Of a stretch of DNA of 58,675 bases, positions 51,631 to 58,675 are shown piece by piece. Source of the DNA: Planctomycetes bacterium HGW-Planctomycetes-1 (lineage in GTDB: Bacteria; Planctomycetota; Phycisphaerae; Sedimentisphaerales; UBA12454); NCBI GenBank assembly GCA_002839495.1, contig PGYD01000003.1:1-58675 (forward strand). The letters run 5' to 3'. The position numbers and the translations under genes are program-made. Under the pieces are notes generated by a model that saw only the letters and a program-made list of their open reading frames with translations, had not been told where the DNA came from and searched no databases. The first letter of the stretch is position 1. Each line of letters opens with the position of its first letter.

Positions 51631-53676
51631 ATGATACAGACAGAGTACAAAAAGGCGGCGAATGTTTCTCTGGCAGCTCTTATATTAAGCGTTATATTCT
51701 TTCCGGCCTGTTTTATTCTGAGCAAAGTTACGGGAGTTTATGCGTTGTTTGCCCTGAGCTGGCAAGTACTCGGGGCGGTCCTGATATGGGCGGTTCTGGC
51801 AATCCAGTTTTATCAGAAAGCACTGGCGGAGCAGGAAAGACTTGACCTGGCACAGCTTGCCCAAAGCAGCGGCAGCGATACCATCTTTGAAGCGCAAAAG
51901 ACAAGTTCGGAACTTTTCGCGGTCGCTCAAAACAGGTTAAGAATCTTCGAGAAATGGTTTCTCCCGATTTTTTCGGTTTTTATTGCTGTATATCAGCTCG
52001 CTATCGGGTCGCATCTTTTAAGATTAACCATCAGAGGCGATATATATGACAGGGAAATGAGATTCTTGCTGCTCGGAGCGGTTCTTGCATCGGCAATAGC
52101 ATTTGTCAGCTTTCTGTTTTCGCTTTACGCTACCGGGCTGGCGAGCCAGGAAAAATGGCGGCCATTGAAAGCAGGCGGAAGCTATTTTCTGGCGACTGCG
52201 ATTTTCGCTTTTGTCTGTGCGGCGGGAATGGCATTTGCGCAGTTTAAGGTACAGATAGTTCTTACTGTGCTTAACTGGGCGGTGCCGACTGTTATTATTC
52301 TTGTCGGATGTGAAACGGCGTTAAACTTTATATTCGACATATATAGACCCAGAGTAAAGGGACAATACAGCAGTACCGCTTTTGACAGCAGGCTTTTGGG
52401 GATTATCGCCGCACCGCATAATATCCTTAAAACGGTCGCAAGCGTTATAGACTACCAGTTCGGCTTTAAGGTCTCTCAAACGTGGTTCTACAAAATAGTC
52501 GAACAGGCGGTAGTGCCTTTGGTCCTTGTTTCGGCGGTCATTCTTTATCTTTTAAGTTGTATTGTGATTGTCGAACCTGATTCAGAGGCGATAATCGAAA
52601 GGTTCGGTTCGCCGACAGATTCGCAGGGTAATGTGCGGCTCGTCGAAGCGGGAATAAGTTTTAAGCTGCCATGGCCTTTCGGAATAGCGAGAGAATTTCC
52701 GGCAAAACAGATTCAGGAAATATCTGTCGGATATATCCCGCTCGAAGACGAGACAAAACAAAGACAGCCGCTGTTATGGAACAGGGAGCATTATAAGGAA
52801 GAATATAACCTTTTGACCGCGACGGAGAGCATAAGCTCGCAGGAAGAAGGCGCTGTTCCGGTAAGTATTATAAGGGGCGCCATTCCCGTGCAGTACAGGG
52901 TCGTTGACCTTTACAAATATCTTTACAATCACGCCGACAGCAGGGAAGTCCTTACAGCGATTTGTTATCGTGAGGTGGTCAAATTCGTAGCCAGTGCGAG
53001 AATTGAGCCTGAATCCGAAACCGACAGCACCGAAGAGAGTCTGCTCGGGGCCGGCAGGGCAAGGGCCGCTTTGGAGGTCGCCAGGAATATTCAGCAGCGG
53101 GCCGACGAGATCGGACTTGGTGTTGAGATAGTATTTATGGGATTCGAGGGTTTTCATCCGCCTCCGCAGGTTGCCGAGGATTTTCAGGCTGTAACAGGGG
53201 CCGTACAGAAAAAACAGGCCGCGATACTTGAAGCAATCGCGATGCGAGACAGAATTTTTACCGGAAATGTCGGCTCTGTGAAACAGGCTGAATCGCTGCA
53301 CGAACTGGCAGGCAGATATCTGCAGTCGCAGCAAAAAGGCAAAGAGCACGAAGAGTTAAAACTGCAGCTTGATAAGGCGTTTACGGAGGCAAGCGGTGAG
53401 CTTTTCGCCAAACTTAGAGAGGCGCAGGCCTATGCTTATGAAAAATCGACGCTCGCAAAGGCCGCCGGCGAGAGGTTCAGCCAGCAATTACAGGCATATC
53501 GGGCGTCTCCAAGGATTTATAAGCATGAGCTTAAAATGAATATGCTCGAAGAGACGCTGGAGAAAATAAGAAAATACGTCATTATTTCGGACGGCGATTC
53601 GGAAGTAACAATTATAGATTTGCAGGAAAAACTCACGCCGAGTCTTTATGACATCGAGCCGGTACAGGGGCAATAA
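51631..53676 (+). CDS. Large SPFH/band 7 (HflK-like) membrane protein
   Basis: The 681-residue protein carries about seven predicted transmembrane segments in the first ~320 residues (for example 13-32, 42-60, 108-130, 144-168, 185-205, 210-228 and 287-312). An SPFH domain follows at ~315-560: CIVIVEPDSEAIIERFGSP, then GISFKLPWPFGIAREFPAKQ, and a C-terminal coiled coil (~520-640) rich in E/K/Q/A. Classical HflK has one membrane span, so the polytopic front is unusual. SPFH proteins form large ring- or dome-shaped oligomers around proteases or in lipid microdomains. Two more SPFH genes follow directly. Confidence 0.85.
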   Translation: MIQTEYKKAANVSLAALILSVIFFPACFILSKVTGVYALFALSWQVLGAVLIWAVLAIQFYQKALAEQERLDLAQLAQSSGSDTIFEAQKTSSELFAVAQNRLRIFEKWFLPIFSVFIAVYQLAIGSHLLRLTIRGDIYDREMRFLLLGAVLASAIAFVSFLFSLYATGLASQEKWRPLKAGGSYFLATAIFAFVCAAGMAFAQFKVQIVLTVLNWAVPTVIILVGCETALNFIFDIYRPRVKGQYSSTAFDSRLLGIIAAPHNILKTVASVIDYQFGFKVSQTWFYKIVEQAVVPLVLVSAVILYLLSCIVIVEPDSEAIIERFGSPTDSQGNVRLVEAGISFKLPWPFGIAREFPAKQIQEISVGYIPLEDETKQRQPLLWNREHYKEEYNLLTATESISSQEEGAVPVSIIRGAIPVQYRVVDLYKYLYNHADSREVLTAICYREVVKFVASARIEPESETDSTEESLLGAGRARAALEVARNIQQRADEIGLGVEIVFMGFEGFHPPPQVAEDFQAVTGAVQKKQAAILEAIAMRDRIFTGNVGSVKQAESLHELAGRYLQSQQKGKEHEELKLQLDKAFTEASGELFAKLREAQAYAYEKSTLAKAAGERFSQQLQAYRASPRIYKHELKMNMLEETLEKIRKYVIISDGDSEVTIIDLQEKLTPSLYDIEPVQGQ

Positions 53677-53718
53677 TAAAGTTATAGAATAGCTGATAAA
53701 ATTTAAGGGTAAGCAAAA

Positions 53719-54609
53719 ATGAAGAATTTTGCGGTAATGTTTTTGGTGATATTAATCGTCGCGGTGATGGCACTCTATCTCGTATCGTTTCAGGTGCGGC
53801 AGACGGAAACTGCTCTGATTCTTACTTTCGGCAAGCCTACACGTTCGATAATCGAACCGGGCTGGAAATGGAAATGGCCTGCCCCGATTCAGACGCTGAT
53901 TAAATATGACTCGAGACAGATGCTTTTTGAGGGCGTTGAGGAAGAAACGGTTACAAAGGGCGGAGAACCGATAATTGTCCAGACGTATATCGTATGGCGA
54001 ATCGACGAGCCGATAAAATTTCGTGAAGCCGTTAGAGATGTGCAGGGAGCCGAAAGACTGCTCAAAGGCAGGCTTCGCGACGTGCAGAATCAAGTTATCG
54101 GCCAGCATTATTTCAGCGAATTTGTGAACACGGACAGAGAGCAGATAAAATTCGGCGAAATTGAAAAAGAAATGGAGCGGCTGCTCGACGAGCCTGTAAA
54201 AGAAGCGTACGGCGTAAAAGTGGAAACAGTCGGAATAAAAATGCTCAAGGTGAGCGAAAAAGTAACGGAAGATGTTTTTGCTCGAATGAGGGCTGACAGG
54301 AGACGCAAGGCCGAGGCGACATTGGCGCAGGGCAGCGCAGAGGCGACCAAGATAAGGAGCGACGCCGATTCGAAAATTACCGAGCTTATGGCGGCGACCG
54401 AAGCAAGGGCGAAAGCCATCCGCGGCTCGGGCGATGCCGAGGCGGCTCAATATTACAAAATGCTCGAGGCCGACCCTGAATTTGCGATGTTCCTGCGTGA
54501 AATAGAGACCCTCAAAAAAACCCTTAAGGAAAGAACGACCGTGGTTTTGCCTGCCGATGCCGAACCGTTTAAATTGCTTAAGGAAATGCCTAAAATCGAG
54601 CCTAAATAA
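53719..54609 (+). CDS. SPFH domain protein, HflC-like
   Basis: The 296-residue protein has one N-terminal membrane span (residues ~4-24, VMFLVILIVAVMALYLVSFQ) and an SPFH domain (QTETALILTFGKPTRSIIEP near 28, then PGWKWKWPAPI). A helical coiled-coil tail follows (RMRADRRRKAEATLAQGSAE near 190) with the conserved A-E-A-T-K-I-R pattern. The C-terminal region reads AMFLREIETLKKTLKERTTV. In E. coli, HflC pairs with HflK and controls the FtsH protease; no ftsH is in the window. It is 42 bases after the large SPFH gene and 17 bases before the next. Confidence 0.88.
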   Translation: MKNFAVMFLVILIVAVMALYLVSFQVRQTETALILTFGKPTRSIIEPGWKWKWPAPIQTLIKYDSRQMLFEGVEEETVTKGGEPIIVQTYIVWRIDEPIKFREAVRDVQGAERLLKGRLRDVQNQVIGQHYFSEFVNTDREQIKFGEIEKEMERLLDEPVKEAYGVKVETVGIKMLKVSEKVTEDVFARMRADRRRKAEATLAQGSAEATKIRSDADSKITELMAATEARAKAIRGSGDAEAAQYYKMLEADPEFAMFLREIETLKKTLKERTTVVLPADAEPFKLLKEMPKIEPK

Positions 54610-54626
54610 AGGAATTAGAATATCAA

Positions 54627-55874
54627 ATGAGTAACGAACATAACAATAACCATCATCATATAGCCGGTGAAACGAACGAGCCGTTGGATTTCGGCAGCGA
54701 ATTCGATGCCGGTACCAAGAGCCTTGCCGATGCCCTGAGAATCAGCTTCGCGGTACTGAAGATTATAATGGTTGTACTGGTTATACTGTTTTTCAGCTCC
54801 GGAGTCTTTACAGTCGCGCCTGACGAACGGGCGATGGTGCTTCGGTTCGGGAAAATCCGCGGAGAAACGACGGAGCAGAGAATACTCGGCCCGGGACTGC
54901 ACTGGGCGATACCGTATCCTATTGAAGAGGTCGTAAAACTGCCTGCCAGAAATACCATTCTGCGAACAGCGATAGATTCGTTCTGGTATGACGAGAAGAA
55001 TACATATCCGTCACGTTCGCTGGATCCGATACTCGAAGGATACTCCATAACCCGCAACGATACTATTGCTGATTTGAAAGAGGGAGACAGCGATTATAAT
55101 ATTGTGCATTCGAGATGGCTTTTGACGTATAGAATTTCCGATTGTGAAATGTTTTATAAAAACGTTTCTGTCAAAACGCCCGATGCGGGGCAGACTTTGA
55201 TTGATGTAATACCGAAAAGTGTCGAGCCGTTTTTAAAGGCGGTTGCTTCGGAAGCCATTGTCATAACTATGGTAAATTTCAGCATCGATGAAGCGATAAA
55301 AAGTGATTCGAGGATAAGCAAAGAAGCTGAAAAACTTCTGCAGCAGAAACTTGACGCTATGAACTGTGGAATAGAGGTCGATTCGATGCAGCTAACCGCC
55401 GTTATATGGCCAAAGCAGCTTAACGATTCGTTTGTTGCGTCTATAAAGGCCAGCAACGAAGCCGACAGAATGATACGCGAAACGAGAGGCTACACCGAGA
55501 GCAGAATCAACGAGGCCGGCGGCAGAGCACTTATTAACGCAATTCTTTCGCCGGAAATTGAAGACGAGCAAAAGGAATATTACTGGAACAACGCTTCGGG
55601 AACGGTGCAGCAGATAATCGCCGAGTCAAAGGCGTATAGGACGAAAGTTGTCGAATCGGCCAAAGCCAACGCCGATTATCTGCAAAAGCTGCTGCCGGAA
55701 TACCGGAAAAGACCGAAACTGGTTCTGCAGAGAATCTATCAGGACGCTATCGAAGAAGTCCTGAGCAATACGCAGGAAACGATAATAGCCCAGCCGAGCA
55801 GCGGCGCTAAGAACCGTGAATTCAGAGTTATGATAAACAGGGACCCTGCGGCGGTTAAGAAAAAACAGCAATAG
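54627..55874 (+). CDS. SPFH domain protein, HflK-like
   Basis: The 415-residue protein has a His/Asn-rich start (MSNEHNNNHHH) and one membrane span near residues 47-65 (IIMVVLVILFFSSGVFTVAP). The SPFH domain follows (DERAMVLRFGKIRGETTEQR, then LGPGLHWAIPYPIEEVVKLP). The coiled-coil region reads EADRMIRETRGYTESRINEA, with QEVVxVINRDP-like closing wording. With its HflC-like neighbour it fits the HflK/HflC dome pair; the larger SPFH protein at 51631 may be a third, specialised subunit. Confidence 0.88.
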   Translation: MSNEHNNNHHHIAGETNEPLDFGSEFDAGTKSLADALRISFAVLKIIMVVLVILFFSSGVFTVAPDERAMVLRFGKIRGETTEQRILGPGLHWAIPYPIEEVVKLPARNTILRTAIDSFWYDEKNTYPSRSLDPILEGYSITRNDTIADLKEGDSDYNIVHSRWLLTYRISDCEMFYKNVSVKTPDAGQTLIDVIPKSVEPFLKAVASEAIVITMVNFSIDEAIKSDSRISKEAEKLLQQKLDAMNCGIEVDSMQLTAVIWPKQLNDSFVASIKASNEADRMIRETRGYTESRINEAGGRALINAILSPEIEDEQKEYYWNNASGTVQQIIAESKAYRTKVVESAKANADYLQKLLPEYRKRPKLVLQRIYQDAIEEVLSNTQETIIAQPSSGAKNREFRVMINRDPAAVKKKQQ

Positions 55875-55892
55875 CAAAAGTAAAAGGGAAAA

Positions 55893-57842
55893 ATGACACA
55901 TAGAGTATTGCAATTAGCGGAACACGAAGTTGATGCATCCAAAACGCGTCAGAAACAGGTTCGGGTAAGTCTCGCTCTGGCAGGAACGCTGCTGGGCGGA
56001 ACGCTGCTTTTGAACAGCATTATCAGTCCGATTTTCTACGGCAAAGATTCGCAAATCAAGGAATTGCTCGCTATGTTCGCGGCGGTATTGCTCGGAACGC
56101 CTGTTATTATTCATTCGATTAAAGGCGTTATCAGGGGCGAAATGCATATGGATGAGCTGGTGGCGCTGGCGATAGTAGCCGCATTTGCCACCGGAGATTA
56201 TGTCGCGGCAAGCGTTGTGGCATTCTTTTTGCTTTTGAGTGAACTTGTTGAAACAAGAACTGCGCTCGGGGCAAGGGCTGCGATTGAATTGCTTATCAAA
56301 CTTACCCCCACAAAGGCTTCGCTGCTCGACTCAGGCGGCGGCGAAAAAGAGGTCGATGTCAGCAGGTTGAAATGCGATGATATTATAAGGGTAAGGCCCG
56401 GCGACAACATCGCCGCCGACGGCGAAGTCGTGAAAGGGTTAAGCTCTATTAATGAAGCGACAATAACTGGAGAATCACTGCCTGTCGATAAAGTCCCCGG
56501 AATGCAGGTCTTTGCAGGAACGAACAATCTTACAGGTGTTCTTGATATTAAGGTTACAAGGGCCGGTAAAGATACGACGCTCGGAAAAGTGCAATCGCTT
56601 ATCCTGCAGGCCGAACATACGAAAATACCGATTATGCGTATAATCGACAGGTACGTAAAATGGTACATACCTTTGATATTGATGATTTCAGCGATAATAT
56701 GGTTCTTTACGCGGGATGTTAACCGCGCGATAGGTGCTTTGGTTGTTTCCTGTCCGTGCGCACTGATACTTGCGACGCCGACAGCAATGGTAGCGGCATT
56801 GTCCGCCTCGGCGAGGCTGGGCATCCTTATAAAGAAGGTCGCAGACCTCGAACTTGCCGGCAGAATTACCGCAATGGTATTCGATAAGACCGGAACCCTG
56901 ACGACAGGGCAGCTTTATGTTACCAAACTTACCCCTGCACAGGGAGTTGAGCCTGCGGAACTTTTGAAATTCGCCGCCTCGGCGGAACAAATGAGTAAAC
57001 ATCCTGCCGCAAGGGCACTGCAAATCGTAGCAAAAGAAGCGAACTTGTCGCTGGATACGCATAGCGAGTTTGCCGAAACGCCCGGAAAAGGTGTAAGAGC
57101 TTTAGTGAATGAAACGGAGGTATTTGTCGGACGGGATACTTTTCTTAAGGAAAATGGTATAGATACATCTGCTGTTCCGGACCCGGCATTGCACGAAGAG
57201 CAGGGATTCAGCACTTTATATGTCGGCAGGGACAAGAAATGTATCGGCTGGATAGGCTTGCAGGACAAGACCCGGCCGGAAGCAAGATATGCGGTCGAAC
57301 AGTTGTTGGAAACAGGTGTACGACGAGTAACGATGCTGACCGGAGACAGGGAAGAAGTAGCTAAAAGGGTTGCGACAGAACTCGGATGTACGGATGTAAA
57401 GGCAAAATGTCTGCCGCACGACAAACTCGCTATTGTCGAAAGAATGAAAGATGAAGGATTCGTTGTCGCGGTGGTCGGCGACGGAATAAATGACGCTCCG
57501 GCTCTTGCCAGCGGAGACCTCGGTATAGCGATGGGCGCCGCCGGTAGCGATGTCGCGATAAACTCGGCGTCGATAGCTCTTATGAGCAATGACCTTAAGA
57601 GGCTCCCGTTCCTCGTAAAACTTTCACGTAAAACCACGTCGATTATTAACCAGAATCTTTTGTTCGGAATTTTATTTATAATCCTCGGCGTTTCGGCCTC
57701 TGCAGCAGGCTGGCTGCCGCTGATTTACGCGGCTCTGCTGCACTTTGCCGGTTCGCTGGTTGTAGTATTCAATAGCGCAAGGCTTGTGCGGTATGGCGAA
57801 GAACTCGAACCGCATAGCTATACGCCGGCGGTAAATGTTTAG
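55893..57842 (+). CDS. P1B-type heavy-metal translocating ATPase
   Basis: This 649-residue pump has the P1B layout: two pairs of N-terminal spans, the actuator TGESLPVDKVPG near 190, the metal-binding CPC in the sixth span (C287-C289), and the phosphorylation site FDKTGTLTTG (D331). The HP motif is MSKHPAARAL near 370 and the hinge GDGINDAPALASGDLGIAMG near 530. There is no N-terminal CxxC metal-binding domain. The last spans read NQNLLFGILFIILGVSASAA and LLHFAGSLVVVFNSARL, so the metal (Cu, Zn/Cd/Pb or other) cannot be named with confidence. It lies 18 bases after the HflK-like gene, a notable pairing of SPFH dome proteins with a metal pump. Confidence 0.93.
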   Translation: MTHRVLQLAEHEVDASKTRQKQVRVSLALAGTLLGGTLLLNSIISPIFYGKDSQIKELLAMFAAVLLGTPVIIHSIKGVIRGEMHMDELVALAIVAAFATGDYVAASVVAFFLLLSELVETRTALGARAAIELLIKLTPTKASLLDSGGGEKEVDVSRLKCDDIIRVRPGDNIAADGEVVKGLSSINEATITGESLPVDKVPGMQVFAGTNNLTGVLDIKVTRAGKDTTLGKVQSLILQAEHTKIPIMRIIDRYVKWYIPLILMISAIIWFFTRDVNRAIGALVVSCPCALILATPTAMVAALSASARLGILIKKVADLELAGRITAMVFDKTGTLTTGQLYVTKLTPAQGVEPAELLKFAASAEQMSKHPAARALQIVAKEANLSLDTHSEFAETPGKGVRALVNETEVFVGRDTFLKENGIDTSAVPDPALHEEQGFSTLYVGRDKKCIGWIGLQDKTRPEARYAVEQLLETGVRRVTMLTGDREEVAKRVATELGCTDVKAKCLPHDKLAIVERMKDEGFVVAVVGDGINDAPALASGDLGIAMGAAGSDVAINSASIALMSNDLKRLPFLVKLSRKTTSIINQNLLFGILFIILGVSASAAGWLPLIYAALLHFAGSLVVVFNSARLVRYGEELEPHSYTPAVNV

Positions 57843-57891
57843 TAAAGGATTACATCTCAAAATTTAATCTTGTTGATTTTAAGAGGGTCTA

Positions 57892-58675
57892 TTGGCAGCG
57901 GGAAATGGACAATTTGTAATAGAAACGTTTTCACTTACCAAAATTTTTGCGGACTGGTGGGGACGAAACAGAGTCGTTGCGGTCGATAATCTAAACCTCA
58001 AGGTCAGAAATAATCAGGTATTCGGACTTTTAGGGCCTAATGGGTCGGGAAAAACGACTATCCTGAAAATGCTGCTTGGACTCCTGCATCCTACAAAAGG
58101 AAGAGCGGTTGTGCTGGGCGGAGACGGCAGGGACCCAAAAATAACCTCGCAAATAGGATTCCTGCCGGAAGAGTCATATTTATATTCGTACCTGAATGCC
58201 AGAGAAACGCTGGATTTTTACGGCAGGCTGTTTGGCCTTAACAGCAGAATCAGAAAAGCAAGAGTCGATGCGCTTCTCGATATGGTCGGCCTGGCCGGAA
58301 TGGCAAACAGGCCTGTCGGGACATTCTCGAAAGGTATGGCAAGAAGAATAGGTCTGGCTCAGGCGCTTATAAACGACCCGAAACTGCTTATTCTCGACGA
58401 GCCGACGAGCGGACTGGACCCCATCGGCACAAGACAGATTAAAGACTTAATCGTCGAACTTGCAAGACGCGGCAAGACGGTTCTGCTGAGCAGTCATTTG
58501 CTGGCCGATGCCGAAGAGGTCTGCGACCGTGTCGTGATTCTTTATGGCGGACTGGTGCAGAGGGAAGGCAGTATCGAAGAACTTCTCGAAAGAAAAGACA
58601 AGACCCAGATTACCACGAATATTCTAACCGAAAGAGCGGTAGAGCAAATAAAACGGATAATTGAAAAAGACGGCG
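57892..58675 (+). CDS. ABC transporter ATP-binding protein (3' end beyond the window)
   Basis: The frame is open to the end of the window (261 residues seen). Walker A is GPNGSGKTTILKMLLGLLHP near residue 47, the signature motif FSKGMARRIGLAQAL near 143, Walker B LLILDEPTSGLDP near 165, and the H-loop VLLSSHLLADAEEV near 199. It resembles ATPases of ABC-2 exporters such as the Nod/CcmA group. The start is TTG at 57892, preceded by AAGAGGG at 57881-57887. It may work with an unseen downstream permease or with the ABC-2 permease at 50519; the first is more usual. Confidence 0.9.
   Translation, partial: MAAGNGQFVIETFSLTKIFADWWGRNRVVAVDNLNLKVRNNQVFGLLGPNGSGKTTILKMLLGLLHPTKGRAVVLGGDGRDPKITSQIGFLPEESYLYSYLNARETLDFYGRLFGLNSRIRKARVDALLDMVGLAGMANRPVGTFSKGMARRIGLAQALINDPKLLILDEPTSGLDPIGTRQIKDLIVELARRGKTVLLSSHLLADAEEVCDRVVILYGGLVQREGSIEELLERKDKTQITTNILTERAVEQIKRIIEKDG

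Overview
The window reads as chromosomal DNA from a Planctomycetota bacterium, most likely class Phycisphaerae near Sedimentisphaerales. This placement is an inference. It rests on the short dockerin-like Asp-rich repeats of a secreted protein (45990-46703), a membrane-anchored eukaryote-like Ser/Thr kinase, radical SAM and PilT/GspE-like genes of the planctomycete style, Kdo/LPS genes of a Gram-negative envelope, and overall codon use. A marker-gene tree would settle it. Nearly all of the sequence is coding and mostly core metabolism, with small lower-GC patches at about 34.5-35.8 kb and 46.7-49.2 kb.

Layout, 1-20.9 kb (+ strand): the C-terminal end of an RHS-repeat protein, a glycine-rich RRM protein with a tiny basic protein and a strong terminator, then uvrB, nadC, birA and a dihydrolipoyl dehydrogenase. 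A DUF502 membrane protein leads into a regulatory-type PTS set (hpf, ptsN-like, HPr, enzyme I). A DUF2344 protein with no canonical start codon precedes ribonuclease G. Next come kdsD-kdsC and a very large LptC/LptA-like protein, then etfB-etfA-acyl-CoA dehydrogenase and a HAD phosphatase. 20.9-29.4 kb (- strand): TetR regulator, APH-type phosphotransferase, Ser/Thr kinase, radical SAM protein, and an operon of a PilT-like ATPase, a membrane-anchored GspE-like protein that has lost its ATPase residues, and a CvpA-like membrane protein. A near-consensus divergent promoter pair separates this operon from hisS.

29.5-37.5 kb: hisS, an unknown nuclease-like protein, bioB (with a perfect 14-bp inverted repeat that can hide its ribosome binding site), rsmD (carrying an in-frame palindromic element) and cca. 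Then come four tRNA genes (Ala-GGC, Ser-GGA, Glu-CTC, Met-CAT), an SplB-like radical SAM gene, hisF (which ends inside tRNA-Ser) and tadA. 37.6-45.7 kb (- strand): comEC, serS and a five-gene acyl-chain-building operon. This operon has two ketosynthases, two FabZ-like hot-dog proteins and a long acyl carrier protein. In each enzyme pair one or both partners lost specific catalytic residues, in a pattern that suggests obligate heterodimers. It is the best candidate here for a little-described system.

45.9-50.5 kb (+): the dockerin-repeat protein, a small membrane protein, a zinc-dependent phospholipase C-like gene apparently split by a frameshift, a pseudopilin and a GNAT acetyltransferase. 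After an ABC-2 permease on the - strand, the window ends with three SPFH/HflK-HflC-like proteins, a P1B-type metal ATPase and an ABC ATPase cut by the window edge. Dispersed intergenic repeats (GTAAGGA-type hairpins, GTCATTTCGAGCGAA-type elements, TTCATTCGTGGTTAAT-type elements) recur through the right half.
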